Positions 31,986 to 40,579 of a stretch of 64,000 nt of DNA are shown here, in pieces. Every line of letters begins with the position of its first letter. The first letter of the stretch is position 1. Under the pieces are notes generated by a model that did no database searches, was not told the origin of the DNA, and worked only from the letters and a program-made list of their open reading frames with translations. The stretch comes from Magnetofaba australis IT-1 (GTDB taxonomy: Bacteria > Pseudomonadota > Magnetococcia > Magnetococcales > Magnetococcaceae): NCBI RefSeq assembly GCF_002109495.1, contig NZ_LVJN01000019.1:1-64000 (forward strand), read 5' to 3'. A program made the translations under genes and the position numbers.

Positions 31986-32658
31986 CTTTGGCCCTGTTTT
32001 TGGCCGTTTCCCCATCCACAGAAGGTGGAGCCAGCACGGGACTGCATGAGAGGCTAGAAGCGTGCAGCCAGCACGGAGGCAAACGGGGAAACGGCGGTGA
32101 GCAGGCCCGTAGGGCCGTCGCCCGCAGGGCGGCGAATGCTCTCGGACTCACGGCCCGGGAAAGTTGAAAAGTGTGTGCGGGAAAGCCTGACGGGAGAAAA
32201 GTCATCGGTCAGGAACAATGGAAAAGTGTTTTCTGTATAATCTACATTATTTTATATATTTAAAATACCATACAGCGTGAGCATATAACGCGCTGACAAG
32301 CCATCATCGATGCATTCGCGCACATCACGCTTGGGAGCAAGCCCAACACCGCCGCCTTTGGGAAGCCTGGGAGCAAGCCCAACACCGCCGCCGTTGGCGG
32401 CATACTGGGGAGGCCTCCTCCCCAGACCCCTCTCTCAATTTGCCAGAGCAAATTGAGTCAGGAAGCGCCCCAGCAAAATCTGCGATTTTGCTTTTGAAAA
32501 TAGGGGCGCGATTTAAAGAATTACACGTTAAGGCTCCGCCTTAACAATCCGCCAGGGCGCCGCCCTGGACCCGCTTAAGGGTCACGGACCCTTAAGAATC
32601 CCGCCTGCGGCGGCCATAAATGTCCGCCTCCGGCACGTTTAAGGACCAAAACGACTTT
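31986..32658. other. 670-bp spacer between dapD and dapE with further repeats, no gene
   Basis: No ORF here is credible. 32220-32275 is AT-rich (TATATATTTAAAATACC-like) and could hold a promoter. Repeat blocks include GGGAGCAAGCCCAACACCGCC twice (32333 and 32367), CAATTTG..CAAATTG (32436-32455), CAGGGC-GCC-GCCCTG, CTTAAGGGTC-ACG-GACCCTTAAG (32574-32596) and CGCC-TGC-GGCG just before dapE. Confidence 0.6.
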
Positions 32659-33819
32659 ATGAACGCCTCCCCCATCGCCCCCGCCGGCTCCGGCGACCCC
32701 CTGGAGATCGCCCTGGAGCTGCTGCGCGCCCCCTCCATCACCCCGGAAGATCACGGCGCCCAAGACATCCTCATCCGCCACCTGGAAGACCTCGGCTTCA
32801 CCATCCACCACCTGCGCTTCGGCGACATCGAGAACTTCTACGCCCGCATCGGCGAAACCGGGAAAAACTTCTGCTTCGCCGGTCACACCGACGTCGTCCC
32901 CCCCGGCGATGCGACCAAATGGCGCAGCCAACCCTTCGCCGCCGATATCGTCGATGGCCTGCTCATCGGCCGCGGCGCCTGCGATATGAAAGGCGGTCTG
33001 GCCGCCATGTTGGCCGGGGCCGCGCGCTTTTTGACCGAACGCCCCCACTTCGCCCAACACAACAGCCTCTCCTTCCTCATCACCGGCGATGAAGAGGGCG
33101 ACGCCGTCAACGGCACCATCAAGATTCTCGATTGGCTGAACGAGCGCGGCGAAACCCTCGACTACTGCGTGGTGGGCGAACCCACCAGCGCCGCCGTGCT
33201 GGGCGACGTGGTCAAAAACGGCCGGCGCGGCTCGGTCAACGGCGTCATCACCATTCGCGGCATGGCCGGACACGTGGCCTATCCCCATCTGGCCAAAAAC
33301 GCCATCCATCTGGCCGCCCCCGCCATCGCCGCCATCTCCGCCATTGAGTTCGACCAGGGCAATCAATACTTCCAGCCCAGCTCACTGCAGTTCACCCGCA
33401 TCGAAGGGGGCGGCGCAGCAACAAATGTGGTCCCAGGGGCTCTGGAAGCGCGCTTTAACATCCGTTTCTCCACTGAGCATACCCCTGACTCCCTGGAGGC
33501 CCTGATTCGCGAAAAACTGGCCGATCTGGACTACGACCTGACCATGACCGTCTCCGGCCTGCCGTTCCTCACCGATGGCGGGGAGTTAGTGGAGTCCATG
33601 TGCGAAGTGGTGCGCAACACCACTGGTCAACAAGCTGAACTGGCCACCGGCGGCGGCACCTCCGATGCCCGCTTCATCTCCCAAGTCTGCCCGCAAACGG
33701 TGGAGTTCGGCCTGGTGGGGCAGACCATGCACAAAGTCGATGAGTGCGTGCCTATTGCGGATTTGGAGACGTTGACTGAGGTTTACCGGCGGTTGCTGGA
33801 GAAGATGTTCTCCAGCTAA
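32659..33819 (+). CDS. dapE: Succinyl-diaminopimelate desuccinylase
   Basis: M20-family dinuclear zinc hydrolase releasing LL-DAP. It is 386 aa from the ATG at 32659. Signatures are CFAGHTDVVPPGD (zinc His/Asp), GRGACDMKGG (bridging Asp), FLITGDEEGDA (catalytic Glu), VVGEPTSA, MAGHVAYPHLAKNAIH (lid domain His) and VEFGLVGQTMHKVDE (final zinc His). The in-frame ATG at 32620 lies in repeat DNA and is rejected. With dapC and dapD it makes the succinylase branch nearly complete here. Confidence 0.97.
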   Translation: MNASPIAPAGSGDPLEIALELLRAPSITPEDHGAQDILIRHLEDLGFTIHHLRFGDIENFYARIGETGKNFCFAGHTDVVPPGDATKWRSQPFAADIVDGLLIGRGACDMKGGLAAMLAGAARFLTERPHFAQHNSLSFLITGDEEGDAVNGTIKILDWLNERGETLDYCVVGEPTSAAVLGDVVKNGRRGSVNGVITIRGMAGHVAYPHLAKNAIHLAAPAIAAISAIEFDQGNQYFQPSSLQFTRIEGGGAATNVVPGALEARFNIRFSTEHTPDSLEALIREKLADLDYDLTMTVSGLPFLTDGGELVESMCEVVRNTTGQQAELATGGGTSDARFISQVCPQTVEFGLVGQTMHKVDECVPIADLETLTEVYRRLLEKMFSS

Positions 33820-33828
33820 ACAACCATG

Positions 33829-34236
33829 TCATTGGGTTGGATAATCCAAAAACTGGCGTGGAGAGAGGATCTGCACACCGCGAAATGGGTGGAGAACCAG
33901 GAGATCCGCATCACCGGTGACCAGACACTCGGCGGCGCCATTGACGGCCAATTCCAGGAATTTATCGTCCTTGGAATCACGACACGCCGTCACCGGTTCA
34001 GTGATCACCACCCGCACCGCCACCCGATGGATCAAGCGCAACAGCGTGTCCCGTTCCGCCGCATCCAGATAGCGCGCAAGTTTGGGGTGGTGAAGTTTCT
34101 CCGCCAACTCTTCCAAACAGTTGTCGGATATCAGCAAAATGCCGTCGTGAAGTACGCGATCAAGCGCCTGACGCGGCGCGGAAGAGGAAGAGAGTGCGGC
34201 GCTGATCAAGACATTGGTGTCCACAACCACCCGCAT
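33829..34236 (-). CDS. PIN-domain ribonuclease toxin (COG1569-type)
   Basis: A 135-aa protein with the PIN acidic residues: VVVDTNVLISA at the N-terminus, ELAEKL in the middle, SKDDKFLELAVNGAAECLVT and GDADLLVL near the end. PIN toxins cut RNA. The gene follows the small antitoxin-like gene by three bases (stop TGA, then TTG ATG; the ATG at 34236 is preferred). It converges on dapE with nine bases between stops. Confidence 0.88.
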   Translation of the reverse strand: MRVVVDTNVLISAALSSSSAPRQALDRVLHDGILLISDNCLEELAEKLHHPKLARYLDAAERDTLLRLIHRVAVRVVITEPVTACRDSKDDKFLELAVNGAAECLVTGDADLLVLHPFRGVQILSPRQFLDYPTQ

Positions 34237-34239
34237 CAA

Positions 34240-34464
34240 TCAGATATCCTTCAAGATTTCTTCAAGTTTATCGTCTGTTAAACCATTTTCCCGCGCCTGA
34301 ATGCTGATCCGGTCCATGCACGCCTGCAACGCTTGCGCGGCAATGCGGCGCTCCTGCTCGGTCTGCACGGTTATCGTCACCGGTTCATCAGGATCAAACC
34401 CCGCGCGACGCAACGCCTCGGGCAGATCTCTCACTGTTATGGATTCCAGAATGGTGTTGGGCAT
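34240..34464 (-). CDS. Antitoxin partner of the PIN toxin
   Basis: A 74-aa protein with ITVRDLPEALRRAGFDPDEP near the start, a beta-strand VTITVQTEQE, and a C-terminal acidic helix (NGLTDDKLEEILKDI) of the kind that wraps a PIN toxin. Position immediately upstream of the toxin gene is the main evidence. Confidence 0.75.
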   Translation of the reverse strand: MPNTILESITVRDLPEALRRAGFDPDEPVTITVQTEQERRIAAQALQACMDRISIQARENGLTDDKLEEILKDI

Positions 34465-34524
34465 GGCTCCCTCCGATGTCGCCTATCTTTGCGCAATCAG
34501 ATTAACACAGAATGTGTTGGAAAG

Positions 34525-34680
34525 ATGAAAGATGCCGGGGCTTCGCCCCAGACCCCACCAGGGCTTTGCCCTGGACCCACGAGGGCGCCGCCCTCGACCC
34601 GCCAGGAGGCCAGCCTCCTGGACCTCGTCAAATTTCCTACGGAAATTTGCCACCTTAAATAGCGCTAGACCGCACTATTT
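34525..34680. repeat. Palindromic modules upstream of coaE's end
   Basis: GGGGC-TTC-GCCCC, CAGGGC-TTT-GCCCTG, GAGGGC-GCC-GCCCTC and CCAGGAGG-CCA-GCCTCCTGG in a row, each linked by ACCC-type joints, then CAAATTTCC/GGAAATTTG. It lies between the convergent-facing antitoxin promoter side and the coaE stop. The row may serve as transcription terminators. Confidence 0.72.
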
Positions 34681-34693
34681 CCCGCACACACTT

Positions 34694-35323
34694 CTACTCC
34701 GCGCCAGGCCAGGGCCACGCCTTCCCTTGGCGACCATTCACTTGGCCCCACAGAGCTTGAATCTGCGCCTCAGTAGCTTCCCATTGGCCGCTGTTGTCGA
34801 TCACCACATCCGCCAGTCGCTTCTTCTCCGCCTCCGGCGTCTGCTGCGCAATCACCCGCCGTTTGGTCGCCTCGTCCATATTGCCGCGCTCCGCCAGCCG
34901 CGCCATCTGCTGTTCACCGCACGCCACCGTGACCGTCAGATCGCACTTGCGCTGGGCGCCGGTCTCAAACAGCAGCGGAATCTCCAGCACCACCACCGCG
35001 TCAGGGGTTTCCGCCTGCCAGCGGGTCAGACTCTCCGCCTGCATGCGCCAAATTTGCGGGTGAATGATCCCCTCCAGCTCCTTACGCCGCGCGGGATTCT
35101 CAAACACCAGCTCGCCCAATCGGCGGCGGTTGAGTGAACCATCCTCTTGGATCACCTCGGCGCCAAAATACTCGGCCACCCGCCGCAACCCTTCGCTGCC
35201 CGGCGCCACCGCCGCCCGCGCCAGTTGGTCGGAGTCCAGCAAGTGCGCGCCCAGCTCCACCAAGCGTTTGGATACGCGGCTCTTGCCACACCCCATGGAG
35301 CCGGTCACCCCCAGCAGAAACAC
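34694..35323 (-). CDS. coaE: Dephospho-CoA kinase
   Basis: Last step of coenzyme A synthesis. It is 209 aa with the P-loop GVTGSMGCGKSRVSK at residues 5-19, DSDQLARAAVAPG (substrate-binding Asp), RRRLGELVFENPARRKELE, IIHPQIW, VVLEIPLLFETG and the Arg-rich lid AERGNMDEATKRRV. It belongs to the same cofactor route as panBCD but is transcribed separately. The IS3 element lies about 60 bp upstream of its start and may have displaced its promoter. Confidence 0.96.
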   Translation of the reverse strand: MFLLGVTGSMGCGKSRVSKRLVELGAHLLDSDQLARAAVAPGSEGLRRVAEYFGAEVIQEDGSLNRRRLGELVFENPARRKELEGIIHPQIWRMQAESLTRWQAETPDAVVVLEIPLLFETGAQRKCDLTVTVACGEQQMARLAERGNMDEATKRRVIAQQTPEAEKKRLADVVIDNSGQWEATEAQIQALWGQVNGRQGKAWPWPGAE

Positions 35324-35431
35324 GCTCAGAGCCCCCCGCTGGTGAACATGTAATGGAAATACCAGCCGTACAGCAGCGGCCCGTGTGCTGGTTCAGCGGA
35401 AACATGACAACCGCCTAAGCCAAAATATCAG

Positions 35432-36415
35432 TTAGCCGTTCGCCTTTTCAGCCATTTTTTGGGATGGCTGAAAAGACTGCTTTTGGTACGTCGTCCGACG
35501 CCGTTCTCTGGCCGCCTCAAGCTTTTGATCTCGTTCGGCCAGGATCTGCACATGCCGCCCTTCCAGGCGATCCTGTGGGGTGACGTAGTCGATGGCGCTA
35601 TGGAGCCGCCGGGTGTTGTAATGCTCGACGTACTTTCCCACAACCCGCTGGGCATCTTCCAGCGATAATGGCGTCTGAGGCCGAATGCACTCACGCTTCA
35701 AACTACCGTGAAAACGCTCCAGCTTTCCGTTGCTCTGCGGATAGTAAGGCGAAGTCCTCACATGCGTCATGCCGGATTCCCGGATGAACGCCTTAAAATC
35801 GTTGGCAACGAACTGCGGCCCATTGTCTGAGATCAGCCGCGGCTTAGCTTCCGGATAGGCCTCCTGAGCTCGGAGCAGGACCACTTCAACCTCATCTTCC
35901 TTCATCGACTCACGAATCTCCCAGTGGAGGATAAACCTGCTACATCCATCCAGGACACTGCACAGATAGTAGAACGTCCCCTGGATATTCAGATAGGAGA
36001 TGTCCACATGCCAGTGTTTATGCGGTTCCGAAGGCTGTTTGAACCCTGTGCCCTTCTGCGAGGGCGGTGGGCTCCAACGACGCATCAGCCCGGCAGTTCT
36101 GAGCACACGCAGCACTGAAGAGGGGCTGACCGCCACCACGCCTGCATCCAGCATCATGTAGGTCAGACGCCGATAGCCCTCTGACGGATGTTCATGGAAA
36201 AAGGCGACAATCGCTTCCCTCTCCCAATCGTCCAGCCAAAAATCTCGGGGAATACGGCCATTGTGGTCGTTAACCATTCCATAGCGCTTGCGCCATGAAT
36301 AGAACTTGCCCCTTTGCACGCCTATCCAGTTGATAATCCGGCTCGTGTCGATTTCGCTCTTGTCTGACCAAGACGCCACGAAATCCACCACCGAATCCCG
36401 TATGTCCGGCTCCAC
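35432..36415 (-). CDS. IS3-family transposase OrfB
   Basis: 327 aa. An N-terminal HTH_21-like region (ERAIVAFFHEHPSEGYRRL-type, written WEREAIVAFFHEHPSEGYRR) precedes the rve integrase core: HVDISYLNIQGTFYYLCSVL (first Asp), ISDNGPQFVANDFKAF (second Asp) and YPQSNGKLERFHGSLKREC (catalytic Glu). The GTG at 36415 is in the -1 frame of OrfA. The open frame continues upstream through the A8 run, so a fused OrfAB product is expected. Confidence 0.95.
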   Translation of the reverse strand: MEPDIRDSVVDFVASWSDKSEIDTSRIINWIGVQRGKFYSWRKRYGMVNDHNGRIPRDFWLDDWEREAIVAFFHEHPSEGYRRLTYMMLDAGVVAVSPSSVLRVLRTAGLMRRWSPPPSQKGTGFKQPSEPHKHWHVDISYLNIQGTFYYLCSVLDGCSRFILHWEIRESMKEDEVEVVLLRAQEAYPEAKPRLISDNGPQFVANDFKAFIRESGMTHVRTSPYYPQSNGKLERFHGSLKRECIRPQTPLSLEDAQRVVGKYVEHYNTRRLHSAIDYVTPQDRLEGRHVQILAERDQKLEAARERRRTTYQKQSFQPSQKMAEKANG

Positions 36416-36426
36416 CCAGCAGCCGT

Positions 36427-36729
36427 TCAGCTCACCCCAAGACTTTTTTTTAGCGCAACATGCGCCTCAAGAAGCTCGGACATAACCTCATTTTTGGTTG
36501 CCAACTTCGCTTCTAGTTCGGCAATCTGTCGGTCACAAGCCTTTTGGCCGCGTTTGTCAGACAAGGCCGCTTCGCCGTTCTCAAACAAAGCCTTTTGCCA
36601 GCGATAGTACTGGCTGGGCTGAATGCCCGCCTCGTCGCACAGATCCGAGAGAACCACCTTCTCGACCAGGTGACGGCGCACATAGCCTACCTTCTGCTCA
36701 GCCGTAAATCTCCGCTTCTTCCGTTCCAT
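36427..36729 (-). CDS. IS3-family transposase OrfA
   Basis: 100 aa, the second copy of the HTH protein at 810-1112. It has the same helix-turn-helix start (FTAEQKVGYVRRHLVEK) and the segment LCDEAGIQPSQYYRWQKALF. It terminates at TGA shortly after the A8G slippery run. Confidence 0.93.
   Translation of the reverse strand: MERKKRRFTAEQKVGYVRRHLVEKVVLSDLCDEAGIQPSQYYRWQKALFENGEAALSDKRGQKACDRQIAELEAKLATKNEVMSELLEAHVALKKSLGVS
36444..36451 (-). other. Programmed -1 frameshift site of the IS3 element
   Basis: Minus-strand A AAA AAA A followed by G (CTA AAA AAA AGT in the OrfA frame). Slipping back one base gives an open frame (SWGELNGCWVEPD) that joins OrfA to OrfB without a stop. The same site is at 827-834 in copy 1. 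Confidence 0.8.
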
Positions 36730-36797
36730 ACAAACCTCCGCTCAATATCTCTACATTATGAACGATTGGTTTGTCATTTTCCATCTGAACCGAAACA

Positions 36798-37471
36798 GGT
36801 CTGCGTTCCCCCTCCACAGAATTCAAAACAGCGCCCATGCGCTCTCCACGAGAAAGATCCTTATCCAAGTCATTTTTCGGCCATTGGGGGCCGCTTGCCG
36901 AGTTGGGTTGTGGAGGTTGAGCCGTGTATCCTGGGTGTGACGGTGTTCCATTTTGAGTGGGAACGCCCATAAAGTTCCGTTGCGGAACAGGGTCATGTAA
37001 TCCTAATTCCGCAGAGGTGTTGGGCTGACGAAAAGGTGCGCTTTCTTCTTGAGGCTGCGGTTGTTTTCGAATGAGCGGCCCATCACTACGAGATCTGGCT
37101 TGGAATCGGTTTTGTTGAGCCTCTGAATCATAAGAGGAGTAACGTTGCGCGAGATATATAGGCGCGTTGGCTGGTTGTTCTGGGCGTGGGTCGTTGGCGG
37201 ACAAGATGCCATTTTCAGCGGCCAAATGCAGATAGTTCGCACCGCCGCTGCTCGCCTCCAACGCGATGGTGGGGTCAATCGCCTGCGCGGCGAAATGGAT
37301 CTCCTGTGGGGAGAGCGTGGCGTTCTCCGGGTCAGCCAACTCCTGCGCCGCCATCATGGAGTAGTTCTTGTCCGCTTGCAGCGGCGCGCCCGTATCGATG
37401 TCGCGCTGTTTAAGGAGCGCAGCGACGCTGCGCCGTTTGTGATCCTGTGGGTCAAAAAAGCCAAAGTTCAT
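36798..37471 (-). pseudogene. Truncated phage structural-region protein
   Basis: Starts at 37471 (MNFGFFDPQDHKRRSVAALL) after AGGAGA. About 225 codons later it runs into the IS3 element, which adds 33 foreign residues before a stop at 36698. The phage part is Gln/Pro/Asn-rich (QARSRSDGPLIRKQPQPQEE). No family is recognised. It follows the adaptor gene by 23 bases, so it was the next gene of the late operon and its 3' end has been lost. Confidence 0.75.
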
Positions 37472-37494
37472 GATCTTCTCCTGTGAATGCGGTC

Positions 37495-38196
37495 TTACAC
37501 GTTCCAGTTGCCATCCGGCGCACGCGGGGCGCTGAACTGCCCCAGGCCCGGAATCATCTCCAGCTCATGCCGCCCGCCGTCCCGGGACAGCGCGCTGTGC
37601 ACGGCGCGTTCGTACTGTGCGAACGGCTCGCCGTAAGGAAGCCCTTTGCTCTGCAGAAAGCGCCACACCGTCCCCAGCATCAATAGATGCTCATCCAGTC
37701 GCCCCACATCATTATCAGCCATAAATTTTGTGCGTCCGTAATGATCTGGCGTTTCGCACCAAAAGGTGGAAATGTAGGCAAAACTGACGCTCTGCCCAGC
37801 TTCAGGGGGCGGATAGAGATAGAGCATCCCGCCGCCGATACGATATGTGGGATTCATGGGAGGATTGCTGGTGGCTTGAATCTGCTGCCATTCACGTGGA
37901 TTCAACGGCCCATGAATGCGTTGTTTGGTCGTGCGGTTCCAGATGGAGTTGTTGATGAGTCGTCCAAAGTCTGCCGCAATATCGGAAAGTCGGTATTGTT
38001 CAGATGTTGCGGATGTGCCGAACGTGACCTCTTGATGCAGCGCTTTCCAGTCCGCTCGACGGGATAGCGCTTTGCCTTCGGCGTTGAGCGCCGCCAGCAG
38101 CGCGCGTACAGTTTTGTCCACCGAAGAGATGACAACTTCGGGTCGCGAGAGTCCCAACAGATCCGAGGCTTCCTGAATAATTTCCAACATGCTCAT
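37495..38196 (-). CDS. Putative phage head-tail adaptor protein
   Basis: A 233-aa protein. An all-helical start (MSMLEIIQEASDLLGLSRPE) resembles the gp6/adaptor type of podoviral connectors. It is followed by a domain containing GPLNPREWQQIQATSNPP, GGGMLYLYPPPEAGQSVSFA and YISTFWC, found in phage neck or tail-tube proteins. Its place after capsid and decoration genes fits. The exact role is inferred from order and fold-like features. Confidence 0.6.
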   Translation of the reverse strand: MSMLEIIQEASDLLGLSRPEVVISSVDKTVRALLAALNAEGKALSRRADWKALHQEVTFGTSATSEQYRLSDIAADFGRLINNSIWNRTTKQRIHGPLNPREWQQIQATSNPPMNPTYRIGGGMLYLYPPPEAGQSVSFAYISTFWCETPDHYGRTKFMADNDVGRLDEHLLMLGTVWRFLQSKGLPYGEPFAQYERAVHSALSRDGGRHELEMIPGLGQFSAPRAPDGNWNV

Positions 38197-38201
38197 GGGG
38201 C

Positions 38202-38819
38202 TTACTCCTGAGTCTTGGCGCTGGCGGCTTTGCGCGCGCGGGGGCGGCGAGTGGCGGGTTTGGCGCTGGTTTGCAGCGATTCAATGGTCTGTTTCTGTTT
38301 GGCTATCTGCTGCTCCAGCTCTTTAATGCGCGTTTTCAGCGCCAGCGCCTCTTCGGTGGCGCGACCGGTGGTGGCGGCGCTCTCCAACCAAGTCTGCGCC
38401 TTGCGCTTAAGCGCCATGGCGCCCATTCCCAGCTTGACCAGCGCGCCATCGGAGATATTGGCCAGATCCTCCACGCTGTGGATATCGGCTTGTCGGCACG
38501 CCTCCAACTGCGCCACGCCGATGGGCGGCCACTCTTTGAGCGGCGTGCCCTGAACTGGCGCATCCTGATTATTGCGCCAGGCGGCGTAAGCGTTCTCGTA
38601 GTGTTCCAAATTGGGGTCGCATTGGGAGCGCAGAGCGGCGAGCCAATCCGCCACTGGGCGCTCCACCACCAAGTGGCCGCCGGGCGGGGTGATTTTGGCC
38701 ATGTGAATCTCTTTGGCCACATAGTGACCCGCCTCAATGGAGGCGGTGCGATCCTCCACCGCCTGGGCGCTGAACACCACATGGCTGGGACGAGGTGGGG
38801 CGATAGCAAACGGGTTCAT
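38202..38819 (-). CDS. Phage late-operon protein of unknown function
   Basis: 205 aa from the ATG at 38819, which has AGGAGA seven bases upstream. N-terminal beta-rich part (AQAVEDRTASIEAGHYVAKE), a middle with DWLAALRSQC and AYAAWRNNQDAP, a helix-hairpin-helix-like segment (QADIHSVEDLANISDGALVK), and a coiled coil with Lys/Arg-rich tail (ELEQQIAKQKQTIESLQ). A role in head completion or DNA contact is possible but not shown. Confidence 0.65.
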   Translation of the reverse strand: MNPFAIAPPRPSHVVFSAQAVEDRTASIEAGHYVAKEIHMAKITPPGGHLVVERPVADWLAALRSQCDPNLEHYENAYAAWRNNQDAPVQGTPLKEWPPIGVAQLEACRQADIHSVEDLANISDGALVKLGMGAMALKRKAQTWLESAATTGRATEEALALKTRIKELEQQIAKQKQTIESLQTSAKPATRRPRARKAASAKTQE

Positions 38820-38884
38820 GCGAACTCTCCTGACAATAAATAGCGGCGAACGCCAAATGGCGTCACATCTTGTGGAAAAGGGAG

Positions 38885-38913
38885 AAAAAAATCCCCCGGC
38901 GTTGCGCCGGGGG
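38885..38913 (-). terminator. Intrinsic terminator after the decoration-protein gene
   Basis: Minus-strand CCCCGGCGC-AAC-GCCGGGG-type hairpin followed by GATTTTTTT. It lies between the stop at 38947 and the next gene start at 38819, so read-through is needed to express the downstream genes. Confidence 0.85.
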
Positions 38914-38946
38914 CCAAGAGGAGACTCAGTGGAATAACGGTGGGGA

Positions 38947-39417
38947 TTAGACCGCCGCGCGCGGATGGTGCGCGATGGCGGCCACGGCGGCGGCGGAGCC
39001 GCCATTGTCGGCGGTGAGGGTCAGACCCAGAATCTGGGTTTGCGAGGTGGCGTCATCGTCCACCGAGCCCGCCGTGGCGCTGGTGTAAAGCGGGACCTCT
39101 TTGGCGCAATTGGCCAGTGCGGTCACCAGGATGCCGGCGCCGGAGCGCGCCACCCAGGCGTAGGCGTCGGCGGCGATGGCGATTTGGGCAAAGCCCACGC
39201 CGTAGTTGGCGTCGGCCATGGCTTTGGTCAGCGGTGCGGCGGTGAAGTCGGCATCGATGCCCACGGCGTCATATTGAGCGATGGCGGCGGAGGCTTTGAT
39301 GTAGGTCCAGACGGTGCCTTGGGAGCCTTGCACCTGGGTTCCCAGCGCAAACATGGCGCTATCATGGCTATGGCTCAGATCGACGCCCAAGGCGCCGTCG
39401 GTGGCAAAGTGAGACAT
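38947..39417 (-). CDS. Putative phage capsid decoration/stabilisation protein
   Basis: 156 aa from the ATG at 39417 (MSHFATDGALGVDLSHSHDS). Small, acidic and Ala/Gly-rich, with repeated beta-type segments (TQVQGSQGTVWTYIKASAAI; GLTLTADNGGSAAAVAAI). It lies immediately after the major capsid gene, the usual place for head decoration proteins (DUF2190-like). There is no direct family match that I can prove. Confidence 0.55.
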   Translation of the reverse strand: MSHFATDGALGVDLSHSHDSAMFALGTQVQGSQGTVWTYIKASAAIAQYDAVGIDADFTAAPLTKAMADANYGVGFAQIAIAADAYAWVARSGAGILVTALANCAKEVPLYTSATAGSVDDDATSQTQILGLTLTADNGGSAAAVAAIAHHPRAAV

Positions 39418-39444
39418 GAAACTCTCCTTAATTGAGGTGAAAAA

Positions 39445-39498
39445 GTGGGGGCGGAGCGCCCCCAAAACGCAAAAACCCCACTGACGCGATCAGCAGGG
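39445..39498 (-). terminator. Two tandem terminator hairpins after the capsid gene
   Basis: Minus strand: a 9-bp hairpin CCCTGCTGA..TCAGTGGGG with two G-U pairs followed by TTTTT (39471-39498), then GGGGGC-GCTCC-GCCCCC followed by ACTTTTT (39445-39463). They could reduce expression of genes downstream of the capsid. Confidence 0.75.
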
Positions 39499-39526
39499 TC
39501 GGAAGGGATCAGTCAGTGTAACCAGA

Positions 39527-40519
39527 TCAGGCTTTGAGCACGCCTTGCAGCGAGCGGTTGGAGCAGATCAGGTTGCCCTGCCAGATGATGGGGATCACCA
39601 CCGCATCCTGATTGATGGAGCGCTGTTCACCCACCTGAGTGAGATTGGCGTCTTTGTGCACCGCCAGTTTCAGGAAGTCGGTGTTCATGAAGTACATATG
39701 GGCGTCGGGGATGCCGCCGCCCTTGGCGCCGCCGTCGAAGATCACGTCGGCGGTTTTGTACTTCAGCGAGACAAAGCCGCCAGTGGCCTTTTCGTCGCTG
39801 GGAGCGTAGCGTTTGTACTCGGAGAGAGACTCCTCATAGAAGCTGTAGTAGTCATTGGAAGCGACGATCAGGTCGGGATTGTCGCCGCCGCGGGTCAGCT
39901 CCAGCCACAGCGGCAGCATCAGCCCCTGAATGGTGTCTTTGGAGGGGGTGACGGCGGCGCCGCCGCCCAGAGGGGCCGCAGCCGACTGCACCGCATTTTT
40001 CCAGAACGCCCAGGAGCTGGCGTCGATGCCGCCCACCGTGCCGAGGCCGGAGTCGGCGATCAGCGCCTGCAGGCCGTTGATCTGATTGGGCAGAGTGCCG
40101 TCGCTGTAGACGTCCTGGGAGAGCTTGTTGGAGAAGGAGCGAATAGCGTTGGCCACGCGCGCTTCAGCCAGCTTAAACAGTTGGCTGCGACCGGCGTTCT
40201 GACGCATCTCCAGACCGGAGGCGGTGACGTGCACAGCGGCCTGTTTCCAGTCGTACTTGGCGGCGCTGATCACCTCCGACGGCGAGACGTTCAAGGTGTC
40301 ATAGCCGCTGTAGCGCTGGAAGGTGGAGTTTTCATCGTAATCGAGGGGCTCAACGATCTCCAAACCGCCGTCGCGCTGATCCACTTTTCCGTTGGCGTTG
40401 AGGCGGTGCAGCAGGGCGTTGTTCTTGCTGACGTTATCGTGCAGTTCGTCACTGTGGTCGCGCAGCGTGGAGGCAACCATTTCGCTGAAGGTGCTATTGG
40501 GGGAAGACATCGTGTTCAT
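39527..40519 (-). CDS. Phage major capsid protein
   Basis: A 330-aa protein with the capsid-type layout: an N-terminal arm (FSEMVASTLRDHSDELHDNV), RDGGLEIVEPLDYDENSTFQ, RYSGYDTLNVSPSEVISAA, an inner helix ARVANAIRSFSNKLSQDVY, the TIQGLMLPLWLELTRGGDNP segment, and KSV/INQDAVVIPIIWQGNLIC at the end. The same order is found in capsid proteins of temperate podoviruses. It lies between the scaffold-like gene and the decoration gene. Confidence 0.85.
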   Translation of the reverse strand: MNTMSSPNSTFSEMVASTLRDHSDELHDNVSKNNALLHRLNANGKVDQRDGGLEIVEPLDYDENSTFQRYSGYDTLNVSPSEVISAAKYDWKQAAVHVTASGLEMRQNAGRSQLFKLAEARVANAIRSFSNKLSQDVYSDGTLPNQINGLQALIADSGLGTVGGIDASSWAFWKNAVQSAAAPLGGGAAVTPSKDTIQGLMLPLWLELTRGGDNPDLIVASNDYYSFYEESLSEYKRYAPSDEKATGGFVSLKYKTADVIFDGGAKGGGIPDAHMYFMNTDFLKLAVHKDANLTQVGEQRSINQDAVVIPIIWQGNLICSNRSLQGVLKA

Positions 40520-40579
40520 TCTCCTGGTGATGATTACAGTTATAAGAGCTGTGTGCGGGCGTGCGCCGCGAAGGTGGGA

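Larger units (their letters stand above)
35384..36797 (-). mobile_element. IS3-family insertion sequence, copy 2 (complete)
   Basis: The ends TGTGCTGGTTCAG (35384) and, read inward from the other side, TGTTTCGGTTCAG form imperfect inverted repeats that continue with GGAAA..ATGACAA. Two frames, OrfA and OrfB, fill the 1.4 kb. I see no 3-bp target duplication (CCG and GGT flanks), which suggests later rearrangement at one side. It separates coaE from the truncated phage gene at 36798. Confidence 0.88.

Noticed and set aside
35384-36797. Composite transposon formed by the two IS3 copies
   Set aside because: The 34-kb interval contains core metabolic genes (panBCD, dapCDE, coaE), and no target duplication links the outer ends. 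Recombination between copies is possible but transposition as a unit is not supported.
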